The notes under the pieces: generated by a model
The model's input: only the letters and a program-made list of their open reading frames with translations
What the model was told of the DNA's origin: nothing
Database searches by the model: none
Program-made: the position numbers and the translations under genes
DNA from: Sarocladium kiliense
Taxonomy: Eukaryota; Ascomycota; Sordariomycetes; Hypocreales; Sarocladiaceae
Assembly (NCBI GenBank): GCA_030734395.1
Contig: JAUZTG010000016.1
Span: 1,736,001-1,800,000 of the forward strand
DNA: 64,000 nt
Direction: 5' to 3'
Part shown: piece after piece, positions 52,115-63,580 of the stretch
Numbering within the stretch: the stretch's first letter is position 1
How the letters are laid out: each line of letters begins with the position of its first letter

Positions 52115-52692
52115 CCTCTCCCGAGGTTGACATGCAGCACTGGCAGAAGGGTGATAATGAGACGCTTGGTGAAGTGTCCTCCACTGCCTGGAGTTTGGTG
52201 TTTTGCGATGAGATGTGGATCCGAGACTCAGAGGGGATCCGCAAAAATGATGATCCTCAGGGTCGTCCACCCACAGCGATGGTCGGTGTTCACCTTCTGT
52301 ATGCACAATGACTTCGAATTGTACGATTTAGGATGAAGGCAGTGAATCAACAAAGTTCTGAGGCTTGAGCAATGTTCATGGGTATATGGAAAAAGTCGAG
52401 AAAATGCGTCCAGATCAGAGGGCTTTGGGGTTCAGTGTAGCCTCAGTCTGGTTAGTCATCAACGCCGCTTGAATAACGCCTGGCTCCGCGGTCGTCCTTC
52501 AATCACCATGACCGTTGTGAACACATCCGTGGCCCATCTCTTCTTCATCCTATATTGACTGGAAGCCGCATGGTGAAAGATGGTAAATGCGTATTGAGAT
52601 GCGTTCCAAATCATGTTCACACGGCAGCCACTGTTGGTGGTACCCCCAAGTAGTGAGCAGTCACGGGTTATGATTGAAACGACGCCTGGTCA
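52115..52692. other. Intergenic, no supported gene
   Basis: About 580 bp between the TGT promoter and the 3' end of the Zn2Cys6 gene. Nothing recognised. Confidence 0.6.
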
Positions 52693-54450
52693 TCATGGCC
52701 ACCCTATGTCAGACCATACTCCGCTGCGAATGTCCAACACGACTTTATGTGGGCACAGAGCCTTCTCAACATCCTCCCTCTCGAAATTGAGTGACAGCGT
52801 GGTGAAGGGATCCCCTGCTGTGACGATATGCAGGTTCCGCAGCCTTGATGATGCTGGTACAAGGACATCCGGCTCCATATCCAGGCTGCTTCCGTCATAA
52901 GCACTCCCTTCTTCCAGCTCAACTACCTTCTTCGCGACGGCATACGTCAGCCATCCATCCCAATGGCACTCGCGGTGGCGGAGAAGACTCAACCCTGCCA
53001 GTGCTTGGCGTCTTAATGCGGGGACTCGACATCTAGTTGCTGTATAGTAGAACACCGGTAAAGTACAGATGTCGAAGATCGTAAACGACATGACCAAAGA
53101 ATTTCCCGTTTTCTTCTTTGACTGCTCTCGATAGATGCGCACCATGTTGACCGTGGAGGCGAGGAGGCGGCGAAAGGTGTCGGTATGCAGGTCGTATATC
53201 GTCTCATCGTCAACGAATAGCGACGTTTCAGTCAAAACCGTTGCTAAACCAAAACTAATCTGAATCAAAGCCGGCGATTGATCGTACTCTCCCCGTGGCA
53301 TCTTGAATGGTGCCTCCCTTGACTTGTCAAAAGCTTCCGACCACTCAGCCAAGTCTGTCTGCAGCTGCTTTCTCCTTTTGATCAGTAACTGATCGGACGC
53401 GGGACTGTGTCCTGCTGCCAACATCGCCTTGGAGTCCTGGGTGAGGCAGATCGCTCCGAGGAGTAGTCGGTCCGCACAAGCCCATGCTTCCTCCATGAAG
53501 GTAAAGCTAGAGGGCAGTTCTACCTTGCCGAAGGCAGCTCCCGGCCGCGATAACATGTGATTGGCTGAAGGACGATTGAGGAAAAAAAGGCTGAACGTTT
53601 CGTCATGCAAGTGAAACCTGCAGAGAAGCTCAGTAATCCAGTGGTCAACTGTGCTAGAGCTCGTCAGGGCTTTGTCTGGTGGTTCATCGTCCCCGCTGAA
53701 CCACCCAGCCTCCCGTAGCAAGCTTATGCCACTCCGTAGATGGCCTTGTGCTGAGTCAATCTCCCCGCGAAGGAGTTCCACGCAAACAAATACAATGCAT
53801 GTTATGATGACAACACGCAAGGTGAACCTATCTTGGATGCCTTGGGATGCCACGCGCTGGCGGAGGTGGTAAATAGCTTCCACATAGTGCTGCAAGCCAG
53901 CAGTCCAAAGCCGGCCCGCATTTCCTTTACTCAGCAGACTCTTGATCTCTAGAGACACGCCGCATCGATGGACGGATGAAAGAGCAAGAATTCCATGCAT
54001 GATGGCTGGCTCAGTAGAGCTTGCTTGAAGGAGTAGAGTGTCCCAGAAATCGGACTTGAACATGCCGGGGGTCTTGCGCAGTGTGCGGTACTGAAACCAT
54101 TCGAGAGTTTCCCTGTCGTCTAAAGATATAGACAGCGCTGAGATGTGCTGCAAACTTGCTACACCATCTTTGCGGGCCACGAAGACGCTCTTCGTAGGGA
54201 GGAGTGGCTCGGACAGTGCCTGGGAGCCTCCACCCCAAATACCGTATCCGTCACATTGGCGTCCTGTCGATGTGCATTTCATGCAGACTGGAAAGGTTTT
54301 GTCGCATTTGACACGTCTAATTCTTCATGCCGAGCGGTCAGGTCAGAGCATACATCAGGTTCAATTGTTCGAGGCTTGCACATACCTGCATGTTTTGCAC
54401 GCTTTAGCCCGAGCAGGGAGTGACGTTCTCGGCTCCGTGCCTGTAAGCAT
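52693..54450 (-). CDS. Zn2Cys6 fungal transcription factor
   Basis: Two exons (54386-54450 and 52693-54322) encode 564 aa. Splicing with the CATGAAG acceptor joins CKTCR to IRRVKC and restores a canonical binuclear cluster, C-x2-C-x6-C-x6-C-x2-C-x6-C (CKTCRIRRVKCDK, then CMKCTSTGRQC). An acceptor 6 bp further on would drop two residues between the second and third Cys, so I prefer the first. The rest is the helical fungal-specific TF domain (for example FWDTLLLQASSTEPAIMHGI and LSSVHRC). The start is the ATG at 54450, 14 codons before the first Cys of the cluster. No pathway genes lie next to it except the divergently placed aldo-keto reductase, about 420 bp away, which is an obvious first candidate target but is unproven. 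Confidence 0.87.
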
Positions 54451-54867
54451 CTTGCGAGTGCATGCTACCAGAAACGGCCAGGCATCAACCAGGTGGACTA
54501 GTTGACCACAGATCACATATGCATATGTCAACGAGAGATTGTCAGCACACGTAATGGCACAGCATGGTATCATCAACTATCATGACTTGGCCCAGCGCTG
54601 CAATCCGGGAGCGGGAGCCTGCGACGTGATTGGTCACTTCGCTTTTCTCAGTTTGTGATTCGCCAGGAGGCCGGACGAAGCGGGGTTCCACACCGAAGCC
54701 GGGTCCCGCTCCGTATGTGTACTTCTCCGTAAACGCCGAGATTCCATTGCGAGGATCCCAAGTATAAGAAGTTCACATTTTCCCTATCGAAGTGAGAATG
54801 GCTTTCCATATTACTCCTTCTCTCTTCTCAACTAAGAAGATCCATTCGGAAAGCCTACTACTGCGAT
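54451..54867. other. Divergent promoter between Zn2Cys6 factor and aldo-keto reductase
   Basis: About 417 bp shared upstream region. CGG triplets are present near 54673-54710, but I could not define a clear inverted CGG pair. No gene seen. Confidence 0.4.
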
Positions 54868-56204
54868 ATGTCTGCCAACTCAAGTCTTCCTCTTCGCCAG
54901 TTGGGCAAAGATGGCCCTATGGTCCCAGCAATGGGATTCGGTGCCATGGTAAGCTGGTACCATACTGTCGCCTCAATTTATTTGTTCACAATCTAACCAT
55001 ACGTTTCGTATTAGGGGTTGACGTTTCACTATGGTAATCCTTTGCCAGATGAGGAAATCTTTGCCATCTTAGATCGAGCATACGAGCTAGGATGTACCTT
55101 CTGGGATACTGCTGAGTACGTCGTTACCTTTTCATACAAAGATCGCCTTCATTTCCTACTTTTCCTTGCCCAGATTGGGGATAGCTGACGGTTCTCCGAC
55201 TGGAACAGTTTCTACCTCTTGAGCGAGGCCGCCATTGGCAGGTGGTTCAAGAGAACAGGCAAGAGGGACGATATCTTCCTCGCCACCAAGTTTGGTTTCA
55301 TCTATGAAGAGTCCGGGCTTGGCCTCGACACATCACCAGAACACTGTAAGGAGGCCTGCGAGAAAAGTCTTCAAGCCTTAGGTGTCGAAACCATCGATTT
55401 ATGTATGTCTTCACTCGCCTACAAGCCAACGAAGAACATTACGCTGATTGACGATACAATTAATCAGACTACGTGCACATCGTTGACCAAGTCACACCAA
55501 TCGAGAAGACCATGCAGGCACTCGTTGAGTTGCAGAGGTAAGCTTTCGAACTCTTCCCATCATCCCGGCTCTCTTGAAATAGATCACTGATGTTTCTTTA
55601 CAGAGAAGGAAAGATCAAGCACATCGGGTTGTCCAACGTTAGCGCCCGCTGCCTCCGTCGTGCCGCGGCCATCGCTCCCATCACCGCCATGCAAGTAGAG
55701 TACTGGCTACTGGGCCGTGAAGTCGAAGGCACAACAGGACCAGAGAGGGACATTGTGTCAACTTGTCGTGACCTCGGTGTCGCCATTGTCGCTGCAACGC
55801 CCCTTGGTCGTGGCATCCTAACATCGACCCACGTCGAGGGAAAGCCTCTTGGTGGTGAGAATGATCAACGCGACGTCATGATGCCACGATTCCTCGGAGA
55901 TAATCCGAAGCATAACATGGACATCGTCAAGCGACTGGCAGTGTTCGCTGAGAAGAAAGGTTGCTCCCTCACACAGCTAGCCCTCGCGTGGTTGTTGAAG
56001 CAGAAAGATGTGTTCGTCATCCCTGGCACACGCCGCGTCAAGTATGTTGAGGAGAACTGGAAGGCAGTGACCAGCGTCTCACTCACCGATGAGGAAGAAG
56101 CTGAGCTCCGAGCTTTCGCAGAGTCCGTGCAGATCGCGGGAGATGCGATTCCCGAAGGTGCTGCATCGTGGTATTACTCTGATTCGGCAGAGCTCGCCGA
56201 GTAA
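54868..56204 (+). CDS. Aldo-keto reductase (AKR superfamily)
   Basis: Five exons (54868-54948, 55015-55115, 55209-55402, 55468-55537, 55604-56204) encode 348 aa. The catalytic tetrad is visible: Asp and Tyr in FWDTADFYLLSE, Lys in FLATKFGF and His in DLYYVHIVDQ. GKIKHIGLSNVSA and the C-terminal VFVIPGTRRVKYVEEN (NADPH phosphate contact) complete the TIM-barrel pattern. It most resembles the group of fungal and plant perakine reductase-like AKRs that reduce aldehydes or ketones with NADPH. The substrate is not determinable. The start follows MSANSSLPLRQLGKDGP, the usual N-terminus of the group. The divergent neighbour is a Zn2Cys6 regulator. Confidence 0.9.
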
Positions 56205-56416
56205 GTAGCCTTGCTCACATAACAGAGTGCTTCTGTACATCTAGAGACATGGCCATAGCTCTGACATATCGCTAAGAAATACAATCGCGCTGCCCTCCGA
56301 ATAGACTTTGTATTTTGCATAGGCATAAATCTTGTATTTTCGACGTTACTACCACATCCTCTGGCCTGACCCAAACTCCGTAGATGCGAGCCACACGTTT
56401 TTTATAGCATCCTACT

Positions 56417-59089
56417 TTACAGCTTCTTGCCAGCCTCGGCCATCTGGAGACCGTACTGTAGGGCGATGATGTTAGTATGCCAGCGACAAGGGATGACGCA
56501 AGATCACGAACCTTCTTGAGGCGGATAGCCTGGATGGTGATGAAACCGGTCTATGTAGAGTGTTAGTGTCAAAGTCACCATTATTTTGCAAATAGCTTTC
56601 TTACGGTCTCGGAGGGGTCGAAGGTGGTGAGCGAGTCCATGGAGGCGTCCTCCTCGGAGTAGAGCTTCTCCTCGGAAGTGCGGCCGAGAACGTAGGCGTT
56701 GCCCTTGTAGAGGCGGAGGCGGACCTCACCGTTGACCTAGATGGACCATGTCAGGAGGCATCGAATCAAGAGTCAAAAGTGTTACATACGCGCTGCTGGG
56801 CGTGGTCAAGGGACGCTACGAGAAAGTTAGCTGGATGCCAGTCGGGTGATCAAAGAGGTTGCACTGACGCTGGAGGAAGGCACACTCGGGAGAGAAGTAC
56901 ATTCCGTTGTAAACGAGCTCTGACCACTGCTTGGACATCAGGTCACGGAGGGCACGAACACGGCCGTCGAGGACACTATGATAAGTCAGTAGTTGCCAAC
57001 TCATGAGGCTTGAAGTGGCTTTATTACAGTCCCTCAATGGAGATGTGTGCGAGGCGAAGGATGGTCATGCCGGGAGAGTCGTCTGTAATACTGTAAGCGC
57101 AGAACCAGCTATGAGACTTCATGGTACGTACAGCAGCCACGGCTCTTGAGGCCAATGAAACTGAGTCGGTTAGTACGTGTTCTGATGTCAAACCAGAAGA
57201 ATTCCTACCGGTTCTCGACGATGTCTAACGTCATAGAGTTAGTATGATGATGCCCTAGTCTACTCCTTGCAGGGAGATCATACCGATACGGCCAACGCCG
57301 TGCTTCTTGCCAAGGTCGTTCAGGTGGCCGAATAGCTCAACAGAGTCAGTAGCAGTCTTGCTGGGGGAGACAACCTTGGTGGGGATGCCCTTGTCGAAGT
57401 AGATGGTGATATCCTCGTACTGGTCAGGGGCCTGGAGAGGAGAAACGGTCTTGGTCCACATGTCCTCCGGGGGAGTGACGTTGGGGTCCTCGAGCATGCC
57501 GGCCTCGTATGAGCAGTGAGCGAAGTTGTCGCTGAGAGATGTCAGCGCTGAATCCTTGTAGAAGAAGGCCAGAGTACTCACTCCATGCTGTAGGGCTTGG
57601 CCTTAGTAGAAGTGACGGGGATGCCCTTCTCAGCAGCGTAGTCCAGAAGATCGTTGCGGCCCTGGAAACGGTTGAAGAAGGTAGGGTCGCGCCAAGGTGC
57701 AATAACTAGAGGGACTCAGTATCATATTCGTGTCTTCATAACCGGGTGAAATTGCCATACCCTTGATCGCGGGGTTGACTAAGCAAGGATTGTTAGTTAA
57801 CTAATCTGATGTCTTCAGTTCCATATAGACTTACTTGTGTAGTAAGCCAGCTCAAAGCGGACCTGATCGTTACTATATGCGTGTCAACAAGCTGTCCAGT
57901 GTCTCGTCTGTCATTGTCTAGGCGTACCCCTTGCCAGTGCAACCGTGAGAAACGAAGTCACAGCCCTCGGCCTCAGCACTGCAATCAGTCAGTCATCGAT
58001 CGAACAAACACATGAGTTTAGACGTACGCCTTCATCATGCCGCGCGCGATAACAGGGCGGGCCAAACTGGTACCCAGGAGATACTGGTCCTCGTAGATAG
58101 CATTGCAGCCACTATAACACGTCAGCATGAGGCTCATTGCCGAGGAATATTCCTTGACTTACACGGCCTTCCACAGAAGGTCCTCGACGAACTAGACGAA
58201 GTGTCAGGAATGCTTTATAAGGGACAGCAACTTGCACATAATCGCAATCATCCTCAACTCGAGCACCGGGTCGTTATGTAAAGCCCAGGTCATGGTAGTT
58301 GTGGGTGCGAGGCGAGATATGATGTGCAGTGCCGTGCTGTGGGAATAGGATTCAGGTCGTACCTCGCGCTTAAGGTCATCAATGATCATCTGCAAGTAGT
58401 TGTCAGTGACCACTCAGTTTGGCGCGCTCGCCACCATGTTAACGGACCTTGCTCGCACCAATCTTGAGGGCTGGATAATCGGGGTTAGCCAAAGCATTCA
58501 GGACTGTGTATCAAGATGCAATCCATACCCTTCTTCTCGACCTCGGCGAAGTCCTCGATCTGGCCAACATCAGCCAGGTAGGCACTGGTTCAGAGTCAGC
58601 TACAGGCCCTGAAGAGTATGCGCTTCCATCCGGTTTGGTGTTGTCAGGCTGTCAGGTCTCCTCAATGTCAATGAAAGACACCTGCCTGTGTTCATGAACA
58701 CAACTGGTGGGGTAGTGGGACGGCTTATCATCCTCGACGGTGTCAATATCGGTCAGGCCGCCTAGAAGTCTATCATAGCAGAACCGATTGGATCCTTCTT
58801 GACCGTCATGTTGGAACCCAATGAACACGATCCCCCCAACCCTGATCGGAGAAAGATAGCGAGATTGTTACTTACACGACCTCGTAGCCCTGCTCGAGAA
58901 GCCATGCCAGAATCGTGCTCGTGTCCAACTAAAACAGTGCATACTCGTTAGCCTATATCGCGATCGATCGTTGTCATGGGCTTCTTACACCGCCAGAGTA
59001 CCTTTTTGGCCAGTCAGTATGTTGATCATAATGGGAGGGGGCGGGGTAGTAACATACGCGAGGCAGACCTTGCCTTTGGTTCCAGCCAT
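56417..59089 (-). CDS. Argininosuccinate synthase, about 21 exons including micro-exons
   Basis: ATP-dependent joining of citrulline and aspartate in arginine synthesis. Reading along the complement strand: MAGTKGKVCLAYSGGLDTS (ATP-binding loop), WLLEQGYEVVAYLADVGQ, LGTSLARPVIARGMM, FVSHGCTGKGNDQVRFEL, IAPWRDP, GIPVTSTKAKPYSMDDN, FDKGIPTKV, DIVENRFIGLKSRGCYDSPG, RLRLYKGNAYVLGRTSEEKL, and a terminal KKL. All family blocks are present in order. The coding sequence is cut by about 20 introns. Certain exons are tiny: 58989-59001 (13 nt, Y-S-G-G), 57209-57224 (16 nt), 58448-58470 (23 nt), 58363-58389 (27 nt) and 57132-57160 (29 nt). Intron 3 (58585-58875, 291 nt) is unusually long. Start ATG at 59089. 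A perfect TGACTCA lies 135 bp upstream. Confidence 0.92.
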
Positions 59090-59223
59090 TGTGTCTGATG
59101 TGAAATCGAAGTGTCGGGAAGTGGAAGCTCAATTGATGTCGGAAGTGAGGTTTGTAGTTACAAAAAGGTGAAGCTCGTGGATGTTGGGGAAATTTTAGTG
59201 TCTGCCGGCAAGATGCGGGCGAT

Positions 59224-59230
59224 TGACTCA
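59224..59230. promoter_or_regulatory. Candidate CPC1/Gcn4 site upstream of argininosuccinate synthase
   Basis: TGACTCA, a perfect general-control heptamer, about 135 bp upstream of the ATG. Arginine genes are classical targets of cross-pathway control, so the site is plausible; binding is inferred. Confidence 0.55.
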
Positions 59231-59848
59231 ACCAATTGACGCCGAAATCGGGGTACGATAAGATAAGAAGCTGCATGTCAAAAAATTGCGGCAGCATTAC
59301 GGGGAGAAACCGCTCGGAGCTCCAAGTCATTGACGATAGATGCACCGCAGAATACTACTTAGTATTAAAGTCCATGTAGCTACTGAGGCAAATGTGACGT
59401 CTCAACGCGTGTCGTCTTGTAGCATTCATTTATTTCACTTGAGAGCATGTTGCATCGAGGTCGGATGGTTCACTAGTAGTTGACTCCTTCGTATGATACC
59501 GTCAACAGAATCTAATTCGACTTCCGAGATCCAGAACAAGCAATCTCGTGAGCTTCATCAATTGATCAAAGTAGGATAGAAAGCGACGGCAAATCAAACT
59601 GAGGTTGTGTTGAAGGTAAGGCTGCTATCGTATGACACAGGGAGGGAGGTTGCTACAGCGGGCTTCGGTGGACCGCACCCCTGTAAGGGTAGGACAGGCG
59701 GCTCATTGTCGGCAGAACCATAGCTCACGACTCCCTGTGTCCAGATTTTTGATTCTCGGCACGCGACGAGCTGCATCCTCCATAACTTCTTGCATCAGCA
59801 ATATACTCGCCTGCGCTCGTCGCGAAGCAGCTAGATCCGACCATAGCC
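59231..59848. other. Divergent promoter of argininosuccinate synthase and Mrp51
   Basis: Rest of the shared upstream region. No gene is supported. Confidence 0.5.
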
Positions 59849-61240
59849 ATGAGCGGCCGAGCTGCTGCCTCCCCGGGGGGGCAACTTCTCCGGTCCTCGA
59901 GGCTTTTCTCGGTTCCCAAGCCGCTCCCTGAACCGCAATCCACCAGCTTCAACATCGGGTCTCACAAGTCTTTGACCATGACGAAGGCCTACCCATCTCA
60001 CCAAGCTATCACGACACCGAGGTCATCAAGAGAGAATGGAGATTGGGGTTTCAAACGACCATTCCCATTGAAGTCGACGAACAACACCTCGACGCCCCTC
60101 ATCCGAGTCAAGCAAGTCGACACGATCGAGAACGTTACCGACTTCGCATCAGCATCCGACCTGTCATTGACATTGGAAAAGTTTCAAGAGATGCGTGTCG
60201 CACCACTCCTTCCCAAGGGTATTGACAGAAGTGGCAACACAATCCCTCCGCGCCGAGGAGTGTTCGAAGAGGACATGGATGTAACTCATCTCAAGCCTGG
60301 TGAGGGCACAGAAAGCAAGTGGAAGTTCCAAGGCCCTTGGCTGGCGCGTATGGATGAGGGCTCGTTCGAGGCATATCTGAAAAGGAAGGTTAGGCCAAGG
60401 CGTGCCGAGTTTCGCGAGCTGCTTAAGCAAAGAATGGCGGAGGACAGGACTAGGAGTCTGAAGACACGCGCTCTTGAGGAAGGGCTTCCGGCACGCGAGC
60501 CGATCAGGGCAGAGGATATCAAGGACGAGGAATTCATTGACTATCTGAGGCTGCTTCGCCACGACAGACCCACCCTCTACGCCATCGTTGCTGATTTCCT
60601 CGACCTTGCGCCCCTGACGAAACCAGTTGGTGCCGTGCAGACGCTGCTACAGGACTTCCCTGCCAAGAACAGCCCATATGGGCTTGCAGGTGCACCGCAG
60701 ACTCACCCTTCGGCAGGTATCGGTTACCTGCGAACGAATTCATTCCTGGAAAACCATCCTGTTTTCGGACCTCAAGGCCACCGCACACCAGTGCAGTCCC
60801 GTATCGTCAGCCCACGTGAGGGTATGGAGCCCGCCAAGCTTGGTGTCGGTGGTATGATTGCAGATGTTCCTTATGGAAACAACCAATTCAACGGCCGCAA
60901 CGCTCAGCGTGGAGGAAGCAGGGTGCTCAACGGTATCACACACCTTGATCATACTACCTACGGTGGCGCCAAGGCCTGGGTTGAGCCCCAGGGTGCGGTC
61001 GTCGACCCGAGCGGTAGTGTTGTCCTACAGGTCAGAGATGCGAACCCGGAGGCCCAATTCGTGGCCGAAGAGAACACCAAGCCCGGTATCGTGTACTACG
61101 ATCAGAAGGGACGGGGCTCAGGGTCACAGTCGCATGAGCCTCAGCGCATGGGCCGTGTGGTTGATGAGATGTTGGCAAGGAACGACGGCGAAGTCGACTC
61201 AAGCACAGTGCGGAGAACATCGCAATGGTATGGGCTGTAA
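59849..61240 (+). CDS. mrp51: Mitochondrial small-subunit ribosomal protein Mrp51 (bS1m)
   Basis: Single exon, 463 aa. The N-terminus is Arg/Ser-rich (SGRAAASPGGQLLRSSRLFS), as in mitochondrial presequences. Family features follow: KAYPSHQAITTPRSSRENGD then WGFKRPFP, the segment WKFQGPWLARMDEGSFEAYL, and FIDYLRLLRHDRPTLYAIV, then TQTHPS-like AGAPQTHPSAGIGYLRTN and VPYGNNQFNGRNAQ. These match the fungal Mrp51 family of the mitochondrial 37S subunit, which is needed for translation of mitochondrial mRNAs through their 5' leaders in yeast. Start is the ATG that opens the presequence. The divergent neighbour is argininosuccinate synthase. Confidence 0.87.
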   Translation: MSGRAAASPGGQLLRSSRLFSVPKPLPEPQSTSFNIGSHKSLTMTKAYPSHQAITTPRSSRENGDWGFKRPFPLKSTNNTSTPLIRVKQVDTIENVTDFASASDLSLTLEKFQEMRVAPLLPKGIDRSGNTIPPRRGVFEEDMDVTHLKPGEGTESKWKFQGPWLARMDEGSFEAYLKRKVRPRRAEFRELLKQRMAEDRTRSLKTRALEEGLPAREPIRAEDIKDEEFIDYLRLLRHDRPTLYAIVADFLDLAPLTKPVGAVQTLLQDFPAKNSPYGLAGAPQTHPSAGIGYLRTNSFLENHPVFGPQGHRTPVQSRIVSPREGMEPAKLGVGGMIADVPYGNNQFNGRNAQRGGSRVLNGITHLDHTTYGGAKAWVEPQGAVVDPSGSVVLQVRDANPEAQFVAEENTKPGIVYYDQKGRGSGSQSHEPQRMGRVVDEMLARNDGEVDSSTVRRTSQWYGL

Positions 61241-61642
61241 ACATATACTGTATTGTGAAGGGATAGAGAGCACTTCATATGTAGCATATGCGCCCATCAA
61301 GGACGCTTGTAAATGTAAAACAACAAGATTGTACGATAAATAATGCTTGGCCTGGAATGAGTGTCTTTTTTAGCAAGACCGGTCAATTTCCAGTCACTTC
61401 TTGGTCAATACTTCAGCTTGAATCCAAGAACATGTGAAGCCCTGGTGATAGAGACAACGAGCGAGACCCACTTCTCCGAGGGATCGTCTCCACCACATGA
61501 TCACGTGCCAGGGCTTTTTGGCACCCCACAGCATCTCGAACACATTTTTGGTAGATTTTCAAGTTCGACAGTTCTGCATCCCCTCCCATCGCCGCCGACC
61601 TCACCTCACACCTCCCCGACAAATCAGCCCAATACCGCCAAC
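61241..61642. other. Intergenic: promoter of eS17
   Basis: About 400 bp with a pyrimidine-rich stretch before the ATG (near 61575-61620), as is common at fungal ribosomal protein genes. An ATCACGTG element lies at about 61499. Confidence 0.5.
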
Positions 61643-62239
61643 ATGGGTCGCGTTCGCACCAAGACTGTCAAGAAGTCCGCCAAGGTCATCATTGAGCGGT
61701 ACTACCCCAAGCTCACCCTCGACTTCGAGACCAACAAGCGCATCTGCGATGAGATTGCCATCATTGCTTCCAAGCGCCTGCGCAACAAGGTACGGATTGC
61801 CTGGGACGACCTCTCTGCCCGCAAGAGGGAGCGCTGTGAAGTTTAAGAAGGCCCAAGTCGCTGACTAGAATTTCTACATGCAGATTGCCGGTTACACCAC
61901 TCACCTCATGAAGCGTATTCAGCGTGGTCCCGTCCGCGGTATCTCCTTCAAGCTTCAGGAGGAGGAGCGTGAGCGCAAGGATCAGTACGTTCCCGAGGTC
62001 TCTGCTCTCGACTTCGCCCAGAACTCCGAGAGCGGCCAGCTCGACGTCGACGGCGAGACCAAGGACCTCCTCAAGCACCTTGGCGTAAGTCCCACCGAGA
62101 CAATTCGAAACAGCACCAGGTCTAACACATCCATCCACAGTTCGACGCCATCCCTGTCAACGTCATCCAGGTCTCCCAGACCCAGGTTCCCGAGCGTGGC
62201 GGACGACGATTCGGCGACCGTCCCCCTCGCCGCGACTAA
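61643..62239 (+). CDS. rps17: 40S ribosomal protein eS17
   Basis: Three exons (61643-61789, 61884-62084, 62141-62239; introns of 94 and 56 nt) encode 148 aa, normal for fungal eS17. The N-terminus MGRVRTKTVKKSAKVIIERY and the block CDEIAIIASKRLRNKIAGY then THLMKRIQRGPVRGIS are nearly invariant. The C-terminal tail is Arg/Gly-rich and ends RRD. It is a cytoplasmic 40S structural protein. The first exon ends at RNK, with splicing into IAGY exactly at the conserved junction. Confidence 0.96.
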
Positions 62240-62746
62240 ATTGCGACGAGTGTGTGCGAGTGCGATACGAAACGACGAACACAAAGGGGATAAAACGAGC
62301 GTTTGGAACATCATCTTTTTTTTTTTGGTTGGGCGGGTATCATACCCCCTCTCTCTGGCATTTTACAACGGACTGTTTCGGTACTTGGCGTCTACGGACG
62401 GTAGTGAGTGCATTAGATCTCAAAGAAAGATCTGCCAACCACACAAGGTGTCGTTGATTCTCATGGGTTTCATGCCTTCACGGGCTGGCCTTGGGATGAT
62501 ACTTGATTGCCAATTCCCTCGTCTCTTGTGCCGTGTCGCACTGGGCTCGTTGTGATTTTCTCGTACACGGAGCCTCTGTCCTGCTGAGGTTCTGATCTTG
62601 TAGACAATTTTCCCATGAATGGCAAACACGCTGAGAGGCTTTGCCATCCTATCCAACACATCGGTTATACCCCGAAGTGAACTATCCTGGGTATCATTCA
62701 CGGCCTCCTGGCCATATATCGTAAAGTAATTCTCGTAAATGTACAA
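62240..62746. other. 3' region between convergent eS17 and Rtr1 genes
   Basis: About 500 bp with a T12 run near 62312. No coding feature is supported. Confidence 0.6.
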
Positions 62747-63580
62747 TCACAACCTCAGAGTCTTGGTTTCCATGTCACCATCCCTCTTCTTAGCGATCTT
62801 GGCATCAAGGTGGCCCTTGTAGCCCTCGACTGCGAGGTGGTGCCCTTCGTCCTCAAAGACGGCATCGGCATCGTCTGTAGTCTCGACGTCCTTTTCTTGC
62901 AGCTTCACGCGATCGAGTACCGGTCTTCTGGAGGCAAAGGCCGGCTGGCCACGTTCCAGGGCCAAAGCAGCCTGGTCGGCAGCGGTTTGCCTCTGCTCAT
63001 CAAGCTTAAGCTCCTCCATCTTCTTGACAACCTTATCCTCGTCTGCAATGTGCCTTTCATCTTCTTCCAATAGCTCTATCTGGATGTCCGGGATACCCAC
63101 GCGTTCCCATGCAGCCGTCTCGTTCAGCTGCACCTTGACGTAGAGGGCCCTTTTGGCACATTTTGGCGAGCACCACATCTCCAGGTCCTTCCTCTTCACA
63201 ACGTTGCCCTTCCGTATTGCCCAGGTGCTCCTCGAGTCTGTGTTAATGCGTGGGTTGCCGCAGAGGGTATAACCACACAGCTCGTTGACATTACGCTCCT
63301 CTATAAGGTCATCATAGTCGGACGGTTGAAAGAGGCGGACATGTTGTTTGAAGACGGTAACATCTGAAGGAGCGGGGTTTGCAGCAGTGTATGACGGGTC
63401 TTCGGCACGCGGATACTCGGAGAGGAGGATGACGCTGTTCAGGATCTGAGCCTCGAGATCCTTGCGGTGTTGGAGAATAGTGGCATGCTGAATAGCAGTT
63501 TCGCGGGGGTTGGCGGGGCGCTCACTGGGCTCAGTGCGGTCCTTGAGAATGCCTTTCAGGATAGGGGGGTTCGCCGCCAT
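62747..63580 (-). CDS. rtr1: Rtr1/RPAP2-family RNA polymerase II CTD phosphatase
   Basis: Single exon, 277 aa. The central zinc-binding domain has CGYTLCGNPRI and EMWCSPKCAKRA, giving the four cysteine ligands of the Rtr1/RPAP2 fold. The preceding helix includes ILQHRKDLEAQILNSVILL and FQPSDYDDLIEERN, both typical. The C-terminal half is charged and probably disordered. In yeast Rtr1 acts on Ser5-phosphorylated CTD during the transition to elongation and helps nuclear import of Pol II. Start is the ATG at 63580 (MAANPPILKGILKDR); the frame extends upstream only to a non-ATG codon. Confidence 0.88.
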   Translation of the reverse strand: MAANPPILKGILKDRTEPSERPANPRETAIQHATILQHRKDLEAQILNSVILLSEYPRAEDPSYTAANPAPSDVTVFKQHVRLFQPSDYDDLIEERNVNELCGYTLCGNPRINTDSRSTWAIRKGNVVKRKDLEMWCSPKCAKRALYVKVQLNETAAWERVGIPDIQIELLEEDERHIADEDKVVKKMEELKLDEQRQTAADQAALALERGQPAFASRRPVLDRVKLQEKDVETTDDADAVFEDEGHHLAVEGYKGHLDAKIAKKRDGDMETKTLRL

